The notes under the pieces: model-generated
Database searches by the model: none
Seen by the model: the letters and a program-made list of their open reading frames with translations, nothing else
What the model was told of the DNA's origin: nothing
Translations under genes and position numbers: made by a program
Shown here: piece after piece, positions 17,632 through 26,985 of the stretch
How the letters are laid out: the number at the start of each line of letters is the position of its first letter
Numbering within the stretch: the stretch's first letter is position 1
NCBI RefSeq assembly: GCF_900547205.1
Contig: NZ_URFY01000046.1
Location: 1-35,046 of the forward strand
From: an uncultured Bacteroides sp.
Lineage (GTDB): Bacteria; Bacteroidota; Bacteroidia; Bacteroidales; Bacteroidaceae
Direction: 5' to 3'
Length of the DNA: 35,046 bases

Positions 17632-20262
17632 TCATTCGGCTAACTCTATCCGGTTTCCATCGGCTTGCACGGCAAATAGCTTTGCATCTGCCAATGACAC
17701 CGACGAAGGTATTTCGAACCGGAAGAAAGTAGAAAAATAGAGTAATTTTCCGTTAGCATTTCTCTCTCTGAGCTCGAAGGCTACCGCCTCATCTCCATTG
17801 GTGATTGTCACTTCCCGTCCGTTGATTCTTCCTTTGATATCTTTAGTGATCGGTCGGATGTTCTGGAACTGGGTATAGTGGCCTACGTCCGGTGGAGTGG
17901 TATCCAATCCCGTATCACCGGCTTTTCTATCTTCCAAGTAGTAGAATGGCTTGGCTTTGGGATATTTTGCCATCGCCGCTTTCGTCTCATTAATCATTAC
18001 TTGCGTGACGAGGTAATTGTAGGTTCCATATTGCTCTATCGTGATATTGATAGGAACAAAGAACCCCCACATCTCGAAGAACTCGGTGAGGTCTTCTTGA
18101 GCAGCTTCGCTTGCCATGCGGGCAAACAAAAGTTGCTTGACTCCTGGATTGTTGGATGTAGTGCGGTTGTCTCTCATGAGGTTGAACACTTTCTGCCAGA
18201 AATCCGGCTGGTGACCGCATCGGTGGTAGTAGTTCCACAACTGCCAGTTCATGCGCATATGCAACTCGGTGTTTTCTCCTTGATGACCGCCACCGAAATC
18301 ACACCAAGCACGGTTCAGTACGCAATGAGCTTCCGATAGTGTCATCTTCGTGATGATTCCATCGGCATCCGTGACGCGATTATCCGACGCTTTAGGAAGA
18401 TTGAGTTCTGTGCCTCGGGAGCAATATTTGCCAAGTTTATAAAGAACGTAGTTGGAGAACAGGTTGTTGGAAGATTCGGTAGAACCGGGCCAGTCGATAG
18501 CCAATTGGTGGATGTGGCCGATTTCATGTGCCGGTCCCCAAGCATTGTCTTTAGCTCTCATCACATTGTCGTACAATAAGATGTTGTTCAGGTAAGTGTA
18601 TACGAAGGCAATACGGTAATCGGATGCCCACATATAAGATCCTTCGGGAGATATGGCAAATATATGGTTGTTCACCAGGTTGGGGCGAACGTTTCCGATG
18701 CCCATCAGCTCTTGTTCCCAACCGACAATGTTGTCCCACAAATCGATGGCCGATAATATTTCATCTTTCACAAATTCGCGTAGTTTGCTACGGTGGAAAT
18801 AGAAGATAATCTTATCTCCGCGGACTCCGAAATACTTGTCGGTAGCTTTCGACAGCAGTTCGGCATATTTGGCATCTGTTTTGTGTTCTTTCAGGTCGAA
18901 GAAACCACTGACAGTTCCGCTGCCTAGTGGGATATGTATCTTTATGGGTTGGGGGTTGGCTGTGAGGTCGCAGTTGTACATCACGAAGAGTTGACCTTTA
19001 TTGCGTATCTTCACTTTGTTAACGCCGGTTTTCAGATAGTACACGTCACCCGAAGCGGCAGTTTGCACGTAGGTCCGTTCTTCGCCGAAGCCGGTTTGTT
19101 CTTCTCCCACGCATTGCAGCGCAACTTCCTGGCCGTGGGTGTCGCCCACAAGAACAATGAGTTCATCGTCTTTTTGTGCGGCTATACCAGTTAGGTTGTC
19201 CAGGTTGCTGTAACGTTTGGTCATTAGCTTTTCAGCCCATTCGTCGATGTCGCTGTAAGCTTGGTATTCACGTATACGGAATTCTTTTTCCCATGCATCG
19301 TAAGTGTTATTTCTCAGTGCTTCGGCTATGCGGATAAAGTAATTGCTTGGCAGACTGTTGATTTCTTCGGTTGTTACATTGGGTTTCAGTGCTGTACAGG
19401 TAACATCTGCGAATACAGTCAGCAGTCTGGTTTCGAGTGTGGTATCCGTATTTCTCTTGAAGAAGTGCATCTCGTCGCAACTCACATAGTTTCCGGCTCC
19501 GCTTTTCACTACAAATCTGACTCCGGTTAGTTTTAGTCCTTCTTTAAAGGTAATTCTGCTCGGGTCGTTTTTCATCCTGAAGTCGTAGCTGCCTTGCAGG
19601 GTATAGTTACTTCTGCCCGGTTCGGTAGTGGTATATATGTCTACTTCTCCGAAGTTTCCGTTTCCCGAACGAGAATAATAAATGAGGTAGTCTATTTCAG
19701 TTTCTCCCCTGAAAAAATATTCTAATGTGACAGGAAAAGATGTCTGATTATTCCATCGGCTGTGATAATGCGAATTAGTGGTTCCATCGGTAAACTTGCC
19801 ATCGTACGTTTTATCTATATCATAGCCCGGCTGAAATTCGCTTGCTTTGCCACCATACGGTTTCACTTGAATGTCTTCACCTACGACTACATCATTGGCT
19901 CCATATTGTGTTACTGTGATTGTGTAATTCTGAATGTTCGAGGTTACTTTGATTTGAGCGGAACGTGTATTGTTGCCGGTATTCTCATCCACCGATACGG
20001 TAATCGACGGTGCATTTGCAGTAATACTCTTTCTTGGCCTCATCCATCTTTCTGTAGATTCCACATTCCAGGCAGACTGGTCGAGATTGGTATTTACGGG
20101 GATCGTGAATGTGGCAGCGCTCTTATCTATATCTTTGGATAAATTCTCTGCCGATATCTCAAAGACAGTTCCTAAATCCTTTGCATCATCCTTGCAGGCT
20201 CCGGTGAGGGCGAACAGGACGAGGCAACATAAAACTTGTGCGATTATATTTTTTGCTTTCAT
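17632..20262 (-). CDS. M60-like zinc metallopeptidase lipoprotein with BACON and discoidin/CBM32-like domains
   Basis: This 876-residue protein has the lipobox LTGAC followed by KDDAKD, matching a K(D/E)2-type surface-export signal. A BACON domain (about 31-118) and a discoidin/CBM32-like domain (about 127-271) come before the peptidase. The catalytic motif is H579-E580-I-G-H583, with E596 as a likely third zinc ligand in the gluzincin spacing. The layout and length resemble B. thetaiotaomicron BT4244 as I remember it, an O-glycopeptidase that recognises GalNAc-bearing mucin peptides. It would cut O-glycoproteins at the cell surface and supply glycopeptides to SusCD and GH109. It lies 76 nt after the DUF1735 gene, with a perfect hairpin in that gap. 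Confidence 0.9.
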   Translation of the reverse strand: MKAKNIIAQVLCCLVLFALTGACKDDAKDLGTVFEISAENLSKDIDKSAATFTIPVNTNLDQSAWNVESTERWMRPRKSITANAPSITVSVDENTGNNTRSAQIKVTSNIQNYTITVTQYGANDVVVGEDIQVKPYGGKASEFQPGYDIDKTYDGKFTDGTTNSHYHSRWNNQTSFPVTLEYFFRGETEIDYLIYYSRSGNGNFGEVDIYTTTEPGRSNYTLQGSYDFRMKNDPSRITFKEGLKLTGVRFVVKSGAGNYVSCDEMHFFKRNTDTTLETRLLTVFADVTCTALKPNVTTEEINSLPSNYFIRIAEALRNNTYDAWEKEFRIREYQAYSDIDEWAEKLMTKRYSNLDNLTGIAAQKDDELIVLVGDTHGQEVALQCVGEEQTGFGEERTYVQTAASGDVYYLKTGVNKVKIRNKGQLFVMYNCDLTANPQPIKIHIPLGSGTVSGFFDLKEHKTDAKYAELLSKATDKYFGVRGDKIIFYFHRSKLREFVKDEILSAIDLWDNIVGWEQELMGIGNVRPNLVNNHIFAISPEGSYMWASDYRIAFVYTYLNNILLYDNVMRAKDNAWGPAHEIGHIHQLAIDWPGSTESSNNLFSNYVLYKLGKYCSRGTELNLPKASDNRVTDADGIITKMTLSEAHCVLNRAWCDFGGGHQGENTELHMRMNWQLWNYYHRCGHQPDFWQKVFNLMRDNRTTSNNPGVKQLLFARMASEAAQEDLTEFFEMWGFFVPINITIEQYGTYNYLVTQVMINETKAAMAKYPKAKPFYYLEDRKAGDTGLDTTPPDVGHYTQFQNIRPITKDIKGRINGREVTITNGDEAVAFELRERNANGKLLYFSTFFRFEIPSSVSLADAKLFAVQADGNRIELAE

Positions 20263-20284
20263 CTGATTGAGTTTTTTGTGAAGA

Positions 20285-20316
20285 ACGGATGGTGGCTACA
20301 ATTTGCCACCATCCGT
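20285..20316 (-). other. Perfect 12-bp intercistronic hairpin
   Basis: ACGGATGGTGGC (20285-20296) and GCCACCATCCGT (20305-20316) pair without mismatch around an 8-nt loop, in the gap between the DUF1735 and M60 genes. The minus strand shows no T-run after it. It may stabilise the 3' end of the susCD part of the transcript or reduce read-through into the enzyme genes. Confidence 0.6.
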
Positions 20317-20338
20317 CTACAATAAGTGCATTCAGTTA

Positions 20339-21652
20339 TTAGAAACCATATAAGCTGAATTCACTCCATACAAAATATGCTCCTCCTGACCAGTTGTTGT
20401 TACAAGTAAATCGGATACTTCTGAAAGGCGTGGTCGCTTCCAATACCGGAGAGTTGAATACTCCGGCTGCCGTACCCGGCAGATTATCCGCATTCCTTTC
20501 AAAGTCTCTAAGTGAGGTGAACTCCGTACCATTTGTGCTAATGCTGACATTGAAATTAGCAAGAGCTGCATTACCATTCGATGAGCGGTTGGTATAAGAG
20601 AATATGAAAGAATTTATTGTCTCTGGTAAGTTGACCTGTACGTAATGCTTGTCGCTAATGCTTGAACTCCATATACTATGGAAGTACGTCGTTACATTTC
20701 CGTCAAGCACATTGGCTAACGGACCTTCATTCGGCTCCTGGGCATTAGTGGCTAGCATACTTGTTGTCAGCGGATACTTGCTTGATACTCCCAGCAACAG
20801 CGGTGTTCTGTCAATATCAAATGTTGGAATACTGATAGATTTCAAACGTAATGGGAGAACAGGTACTGTCATGCTGACTTCGTCCAATTCGGCAGCGGTT
20901 CTGTTTACTTTAACTTTTAGTACAGCTGTACGGCTTCCTTCGGTGAAATTAACAACTCCGTTGTTTTCGAGTGTATATCCTTTCTCCAGCAACGGATGAT
21001 TGCCGAGGGCAGTGGGATCAATTTCTACTTCACAATTGAAATTCCATCTATTGTCTATCTGCAATTCCAGAGGCACTTCGATTGTCGTTTCTCCATCAGG
21101 TAAGTAGTTGGTGACTAACCCTGTCTGCGTGAATGTAACAGCCGGAATAACTACTGTAGGCTTGATAATCAATATATTCATGCTGGAGTTGATAGAGTCG
21201 TTTTCACTCTTCAATATGATCGGAATAACATATTCCGATTCCGGCGTTGGCATATTATCAATTGCAGTAGTATGCATAGATAGTTTTATGATTTTATATC
21301 TATCTTCCGAATTGAAGTGTATGTTCGTTTCGGAGAAGTCATAACAACTTTCAGGCAGACGTGTCATGTTGAGTCCTCGAGGTTCGCAATATTCTCTCAA
21401 TTCTTCCTCAGACATTGCGCCGACCTGAACGTCGGCAGTCAATTCGGGGAAGGCACCGGCTTGCACTATCGAGAAGTCATACTCTGTGTCGTCTCCCGTT
21501 TTATACAGGGTCATGTCTATAATCCCTGGGGTTTTCAAATAGAGAATCTTATGAAACTCTTCTTGATAAATTTCACTAGTATCTACATCTTCACAGGCTG
21601 ACATAACCATTAAAAGACCAAACAGAAGTGATGCTAAATATTCCTTTTTCAT
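20339..21652 (-). CDS. DUF1735/discoidin-domain surface glycan-binding lipoprotein
   Basis: This 437-residue lipoprotein has the lipobox MSAC followed by acidic residues (EDVDTSE), consistent with surface display. The N-terminal half (about 25-160) is DUF1735-like (FHKILYLKTPGIIDMTLYKTGDDTEYDFSIVQAG). A middle Ig-like part follows, and the C-terminal 150 residues resemble an F5/8-type C (discoidin) domain that begins near residue 290 and includes LANVLDGNVTTYFHSIW. The gene lies 19 nt after susD. In this position PULs usually encode a SusE/SusF-type surface glycan-binding protein that holds substrate near SusCD. The bound ligand is inferred from the PUL (mucin O-glycans or glycopeptides) and is not visible in the sequence. 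Confidence 0.8.
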   Translation of the reverse strand: MKKEYLASLLFGLLMVMSACEDVDTSEIYQEEFHKILYLKTPGIIDMTLYKTGDDTEYDFSIVQAGAFPELTADVQVGAMSEEELREYCEPRGLNMTRLPESCYDFSETNIHFNSEDRYKIIKLSMHTTAIDNMPTPESEYVIPIILKSENDSINSSMNILIIKPTVVIPAVTFTQTGLVTNYLPDGETTIEVPLELQIDNRWNFNCEVEIDPTALGNHPLLEKGYTLENNGVVNFTEGSRTAVLKVKVNRTAAELDEVSMTVPVLPLRLKSISIPTFDIDRTPLLLGVSSKYPLTTSMLATNAQEPNEGPLANVLDGNVTTYFHSIWSSSISDKHYVQVNLPETINSFIFSYTNRSSNGNAALANFNVSISTNGTEFTSLRDFERNADNLPGTAAGVFNSPVLEATTPFRSIRFTCNNNWSGGAYFVWSEFSLYGF

Positions 21653-21671
21653 ACATTAAGCGATTTAAAGA

Positions 21672-23582
21672 TTAATAACCGGGTGCTTGAACCATTTGAG
21701 GATTTTTGTATGCCTCATTATAGAATATAGGAGCCATGTACATTCGGGTTTCCCACAGGTAAGGTCTTGCCAATTGCACCGGCTTGTTAAATTCTTCGAA
21801 AGATGGGTTCTGCTTTTCTTCAATATTCAACGCTTTACGAACTCCGGCTGCAAAATACTTAGGAGCTTGTACCCAACGGCGAACATCAAAATATCGGTGT
21901 CCTTCGCCCCAAAGTTCGATGAAGCGTTCGTTTCTTACCCATTCAATTAAAGGCATCTCGGAAGTGATGTCACTCTCCTGCAAAAGGGGTACTCCTGCAC
22001 GGTCGCGAATGATATTTAAAGTTTCTATTGCATCAGTGTTTCCCAAAGCAGCTTGGCACTCGGCAAGATTCAGATATAATTCGGCCATACGTACAAGCGG
22101 TCTTGGCACATCTCCACCGATACTTAAACTACCGGATGCATTGACTACAGCGTCAGGACGCAGGTATTTTTGCGACATATATCCTGTAGAGCAGTGGTCA
22201 CGGTTGAATAATCCCGGATTGAGCCCTTGCTGCTGGTCGTTTCTCAATTGTAGTTTAAGTGGTTGGCCGTTCTTGATTCTCGATCCGTAATCACCGCCGT
22301 CAAATGCAAACCAGGCGTAGAAGCGAGGTTCACGACCTATATTCAATTTAATGATATCCTCTCTTCCCGACAGGTTGCCGCTTGTGAACCACTCGTCTTC
22401 ACGGGCGAAATTCTGATCCATTGCCGGAGTCTTGCCATTCGCTGTATAAAAGAATTCCGCAGAATTTAATGTAGGAGCAATACCGCTATAACCGTTGTAC
22501 CAGTTTCCATTGGACTGTTGAATGACGCGTGTTGGCAGTGCGTGCAAGACCATTCCATCATTACCAACATTCAATCCCCATACAAATTCTCTGTTACCTT
22601 CAGTCGGTTTGGCATTTATCACATATCTCATCAGCATCACTTTCTTTTTGAAAGCATCAAATTCTTCGTTATTTGACATACCCGGAATATACGGCAAACT
22701 TATGTTTGCACTGCTATATAGCGATTCATCTCTGAAAAGTTCGAAGCCTTCTGCATCGGCTGCCTCCAGCGCTTGATTGCAAGCTGTCAATGCGCGTTCC
22801 CATTTCGATCTGTCATACGTTCTGCTCACAAGTTCTGTGCCGTATCCCGGAGTTTCCACTTTGTTAGTCCAGTTCGGATAAGGAAACTCACCATTCCACA
22901 ACGGAGAAGCTGCATATACTAAAGCTCTGGCTTTGATGGCTTTGGCAATGGCTACTGTGGCGCGGCCCCATTCATTGTCTCTGATAGTGGTAGGAAGGTC
23001 GAACGCTGCTTCATCCAATAAATCTACAATCCAGTTGGTGACGTAATCGTAATGAGAACGACCGTTATACTGGCTGTTGGGAGTATCCATTGCGATGTAT
23101 GAATCGGTAATCGGACATGGACCGTAGAAACGCAATACTTCGAAATGATAGTAAGCTATCAGGAACTTAGCTTCGGCAGTCCATCTGACCTTATCCGCAT
23201 CGGTAACTCCTTTGGCGTTTTCCAATTCTTGCAGGAAAAGATGGCACTGACCTATGAATCGGTAGTATGATCCCCATCTGTGGTCGATAAGATTACTTGG
23301 CGTATAAAGTCCGTAACCTACATTCTGACAGGCATATCCCCACAGTTCGGGAATGGCGAACTCGTCGGCAGAACCTTCCGGTCTGGAAAAGTAGACAGGG
23401 TTTTGTATGCCGGCATAGCAGGAATAAAGAAAGCCCAAAGTAGTGGTGTAATCTTTAGTTGCATCCGGTAAAGTCGGCTTCTCAGCAGGAACAACTTCCA
23501 AAAAGTCGCAAGAAGCTACAGAGGCTCCCATTGCAATAATCAAAGAGACTGTGTATAGTTTTATATTTCTTAATAGTTTCAT
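21672..23582 (-). CDS. SusD/RagB family nutrient-binding lipoprotein (SusD1)
   Basis: This 636-residue lipoprotein has the lipobox SVASC. Typical SusD segments include CDFLEVVPAEKPTLPDA at the mature N-terminus, AEAKFLIAYYHFEVLRFYGPCPI, and the C-terminal VRNERFIELWGEGHRYFDVRRW and YLWETRMYMAPIFYNEAYKNP. It forms the lid of the SusCD outer-membrane complex and delivers glycans or glycopeptides to SusC1. It lies 17 nt after susC and 19 nt before the DUF1735 gene. Its length is at the upper end for the family. Nothing is broken. Confidence 0.95.
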   Translation of the reverse strand: MKLLRNIKLYTVSLIIAMGASVASCDFLEVVPAEKPTLPDATKDYTTTLGFLYSCYAGIQNPVYFSRPEGSADEFAIPELWGYACQNVGYGLYTPSNLIDHRWGSYYRFIGQCHLFLQELENAKGVTDADKVRWTAEAKFLIAYYHFEVLRFYGPCPITDSYIAMDTPNSQYNGRSHYDYVTNWIVDLLDEAAFDLPTTIRDNEWGRATVAIAKAIKARALVYAASPLWNGEFPYPNWTNKVETPGYGTELVSRTYDRSKWERALTACNQALEAADAEGFELFRDESLYSSANISLPYIPGMSNNEEFDAFKKKVMLMRYVINAKPTEGNREFVWGLNVGNDGMVLHALPTRVIQQSNGNWYNGYSGIAPTLNSAEFFYTANGKTPAMDQNFAREDEWFTSGNLSGREDIIKLNIGREPRFYAWFAFDGGDYGSRIKNGQPLKLQLRNDQQQGLNPGLFNRDHCSTGYMSQKYLRPDAVVNASGSLSIGGDVPRPLVRMAELYLNLAECQAALGNTDAIETLNIIRDRAGVPLLQESDITSEMPLIEWVRNERFIELWGEGHRYFDVRRWVQAPKYFAAGVRKALNIEEKQNPSFEEFNKPVQLARPYLWETRMYMAPIFYNEAYKNPQMVQAPGY

Positions 23583-23599
23583 ATATTCGGTTTTTTAGG

Positions 23600-26500
23600 T
23601 TAGAAATTCAATTGAACACCTATGTTAAATGTACGTTGCAGAGGATACTTAGACCATTCAATTTCGGGATCCCAGTCTTTGAAAGGACTAAATACGGCAA
23701 GATTGTCTCCATTCAGATAAACGCGGCCATACTTAAAGTTGTATCCTACTTCTAATGTCTTGAAACGCATGAAACTACCGTTTCTCAGCCAGTAGGTACT
23801 GAATTGCGTATTGTTACCGGTGTCGGCACCTGTCAGTCCTAAGCGCGGATATTTTGCGTTAGGATTTGGATTGGCTTCCGTCCAGAAGTCGTCCGCAATA
23901 AACTGGAAGATATTTGCGTCGCCCGAACCGAAAGGATGAACTCCGTCTATGGCTATGTTTCTCTTGGCAGAACCATTGAAGAATACTCCCAAGTCAAACT
24001 TCTTATAAGTCAGATTCAGTCCGAAACCGTACTGTATACGTGGCGTATTGTTGTATTCTGAAATCAATGCGCGGTCGTATTCATTGATAGTACCGTCACC
24101 GTTCACGTCGCGGTATTTGATATCTCCCGGTTTCACAGGGCTACCCAAGTCTTGTCTCGGGCTGTTGTCTATCTCTTCCTGGCTCTGGAACAATCCTTCT
24201 GCGATGTATCCGAATCTGGAATTGATGGTGTGTCCGGTTGAAATCTTCCATGCGTATGGATAAACAGGTTCGTCCAAGTTCACATATTTATTCTGGGTAT
24301 ATGTGAAGTTACCACGGATGTCTAACGATAAATCTTTCGTGAATCTATGATGGAATGAACTGCTGACTTCAAATCCCCAGTTGTCTACTTCACCCATGTT
24401 TCTCCAAGGCTTAGCTGTATAGTATCCCAAAGATTCGGGCCATGCTTCGCGGTGCACCAGAATGTTGTAGCGGCGTTCTTTGAAGTAGTCGGCAGTGATA
24501 TTCCAGTTTCTAAATAGAGTCATGTCAAGACCGATGTCGAACTTTCTGGATCTTTCCCAACCGCCGTTTACAACACCGTATTGGTCGACAAACGGACCTT
24601 TACCTGTATAGAAGTTATTATCCACTCCACTACGGAACTCTACTGATTCCAACGTTACTTGGTCAATGTAGAGGAAGTGGGGTGAGTTGGCAATCAAACC
24701 TGTTTCGTCACTACCTACAAGACCGAATGATGCTCTGATCTTCAAGTTATCAATTTTATTCTTCAGCGGTTCGAAGAAAGCTTCATTGCTTACCACCCAT
24801 CCGATAGATGCTGCCGGGAAGAACTCGAAACGGTTGTCACGTGCCAGACGTTCCGTACCGTTATAACCGAAGTTGAATTCAAACAGATAGCGTTGTCCGT
24901 AGTCGTAAGTGAAACGTCCGGATAAACCTTGATTACGTTGAGGAAGCATACCTACTTTATAGTCACGTTGCATATACATTAACATACCGCCCACGTTGTG
25001 GAGTCCGAACTGACGTACATAGTTCAATTGGAACTGCATCATGATGGTGCGGTCGCCTTCTTTGGCATTGAAGCCTTCCGAAAGGTAATCCGTACCGGAA
25101 GTTCCCAAGCGTTCGAGTTCATAATCAACCGGATTGAGCGGGTCGTAACTTTCGGGCAATGCGCGGTAGTAATACGGCTCTATCGATTGGTAGAAAGAAG
25201 AACGCGACCAGTTCTTGAAGTTAATCAATGCGTTTACACTCAATCCCTTAGTGACGAAATCAAGTTGCTGATTAATTTTCAAAGAAGTATTCAATGTGTT
25301 TTCATCCGATTGTTTATAAGAGGTAGACATAAAAGCATACGGATTAATGCGCAAGTTGTTTCCACTCAGATAGTTGTTACCAAAACGCACGTGAGTGTCA
25401 CCCGGTTGTGCCGGATAGGTGGCGGGGAAGTTGATAGGGTTGGCACTCAAAGCCATGGCAAACAATGTCTGTGTCCCAAAGTTCGGCCCTTTTGCCGTAT
25501 TGATTTGGGCGTTCATGTTCAATTCCACTTTAGTAGTGGGGCTCAATTTATAGGAGATATTGTTCTGGAAATTATATCCCATATTATTGATGTTGTTTCT
25601 GAACGAGTAAAGCTTCGGAGTGTTCAGCAAACCTGTATCATGGTTAACATTCAAACTCATGTAATAGGTAACGCGCGAACCACCACCCGAAATATTAATA
25701 TTAGCGCGCTGGTTCATGGTCATATCTTTAAATATCACATCTTCCCACTTTACATCTGGGTAAACGTATGGGTTTAATCTGTTTCTCGTCCCGTCAATCT
25801 GGGTTTGCGTATATCGGGGAGTGATAGATGGGTTTCGGGTAACTTGGGCTTCATTATACATCTCCATCCACGTTGCTCCGTCCACGAATTGGGGGAATCG
25901 GGTAGGCATATTAATTGAATTTTCAACCGTGACGTTCACCCTTGTCTTACTGTTCTCTTCACCTCGTTTGGTGGTGACAAGCATTACACCATTGGCACCA
26001 CGTGCACCATAGATAGCCGTTGCCGACGCATCTTTCAAGATAGAGAAGCTCTCGATGGTTTCGGGAGGAATCCTGTTGAGGTCGGTTGCCGAGATTTCAA
26101 CGTCATCAAGCATGATGAGGGGAGTGGCACGACCACCAAAAGTTGCGATACCGCGGATGTAAAACTCGGAAGAAGAACCCGGTTCACCGCTGGTAGTGGT
26201 TGCAATCACACCGGAGAGCTTACCTGCCAGTGAGTTCGTCAACGAAGAAGACGGCGATTTCAGAGTCATACCCTTTACGCTGGTGATGGCTCCCGTGATA
26301 CTCACCTTCTTCTGCGTACCCGAACCGACAATTACAACTTCATCCAACACTTCATTGTCAGATTCCATCTTAATGTTGATTACACCCAGGTCATCAACGG
26401 GAACTTCACGTCTTTTGTATCCTATATAGGTTACAATCAGCGTTGTACGTTTGTCCGCCGGTATCTGAATGGTGAAACGTCCATCCAAGTCCGTGATTAC

Positions 26501-26941
26501 ACCGGTTTGTTCTCCTTTGATAAGGATATTGGCTCCGATGATGGGTTCGCCTTCAACAGCATCCGTCACAGTACCCGAAACTGTACGTCTTTTCTGAGCT
26601 TGCTGAGTCGATTGCGTTTTCTCAATTTTCAGCGTCACTTCGTTACCCTGAATAAGATAACTGATTCCGCTATCTGCAAAAACTTTTTTGAGCACTTCTT
26701 CTACTGTGCCCGAACAATGGATGTTCTTCAACTGAATGTTCTTCAGGTCTGCCGCGTTGTAGAAAAACGTGTAATTGCTGTTTTTTTCAATGAGTTGAAT
26801 AGCCTCCTGAATTGTAATAGACTGCCTTTCTATCGAAATGTGCCCTTGAGCGCCAAGGACTGTCAACGGATAAAAAAGCAAAACCAACACGATATACTTA
26901 ACATATCGTACACTACTGTGAAAGTTGAGTGATTTTCTCAT
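23600..26941 (-). CDS. SusC/RagA TonB-dependent transporter with STN signalling domain (SusC1)
   Basis: This 1113-residue protein has a signal peptide (to about residue 31, LGAQG) and an N-terminal STN domain (about 33-110, HISIERQSITIQEAIQLIEK). A carboxypeptidase-like domain (about 119-205), a TonB plug (about 210-325, ending SATAIYGARGANGVMLVTTK) and a large beta-barrel ending in F follow. The STN domain marks it as a transducing transporter that signals through an anti-sigma factor, here FecR1 encoded 44 nt upstream. It forms the outer-membrane import channel with SusD1. Its first 110 residues closely resemble those of SusC2 (30591-33983). Confidence 0.96.
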   Translation of the reverse strand: MRKSLNFHSSVRYVKYIVLVLLFYPLTVLGAQGHISIERQSITIQEAIQLIEKNSNYTFFYNAADLKNIQLKNIHCSGTVEEVLKKVFADSGISYLIQGNEVTLKIEKTQSTQQAQKRRTVSGTVTDAVEGEPIIGANILIKGEQTGVITDLDGRFTIQIPADKRTTLIVTYIGYKRREVPVDDLGVINIKMESDNEVLDEVVIVGSGTQKKVSITGAITSVKGMTLKSPSSSLTNSLAGKLSGVIATTTSGEPGSSSEFYIRGIATFGGRATPLIMLDDVEISATDLNRIPPETIESFSILKDASATAIYGARGANGVMLVTTKRGEENSKTRVNVTVENSINMPTRFPQFVDGATWMEMYNEAQVTRNPSITPRYTQTQIDGTRNRLNPYVYPDVKWEDVIFKDMTMNQRANINISGGGSRVTYYMSLNVNHDTGLLNTPKLYSFRNNINNMGYNFQNNISYKLSPTTKVELNMNAQINTAKGPNFGTQTLFAMALSANPINFPATYPAQPGDTHVRFGNNYLSGNNLRINPYAFMSTSYKQSDENTLNTSLKINQQLDFVTKGLSVNALINFKNWSRSSFYQSIEPYYYRALPESYDPLNPVDYELERLGTSGTDYLSEGFNAKEGDRTIMMQFQLNYVRQFGLHNVGGMLMYMQRDYKVGMLPQRNQGLSGRFTYDYGQRYLFEFNFGYNGTERLARDNRFEFFPAASIGWVVSNEAFFEPLKNKIDNLKIRASFGLVGSDETGLIANSPHFLYIDQVTLESVEFRSGVDNNFYTGKGPFVDQYGVVNGGWERSRKFDIGLDMTLFRNWNITADYFKERRYNILVHREAWPESLGYYTAKPWRNMGEVDNWGFEVSSSFHHRFTKDLSLDIRGNFTYTQNKYVNLDEPVYPYAWKISTGHTINSRFGYIAEGLFQSQEEIDNSPRQDLGSPVKPGDIKYRDVNGDGTINEYDRALISEYNNTPRIQYGFGLNLTYKKFDLGVFFNGSAKRNIAIDGVHPFGSGDANIFQFIADDFWTEANPNPNAKYPRLGLTGADTGNNTQFSTYWLRNGSFMRFKTLEVGYNFKYGRVYLNGDNLAVFSPFKDWDPEIEWSKYPLQRTFNIGVQLNF

Positions 26942-26985
26942 GCTTCAATTTATTAGATTAGACATCTGGTTAATAAAACTTTTAT

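Noticed and set aside
24998..25777. 259-codon open frame on the plus strand inside susC1
   Set aside because: It is antisense to a conserved TonB-dependent transporter and shows no domain, signal peptide or promoter.
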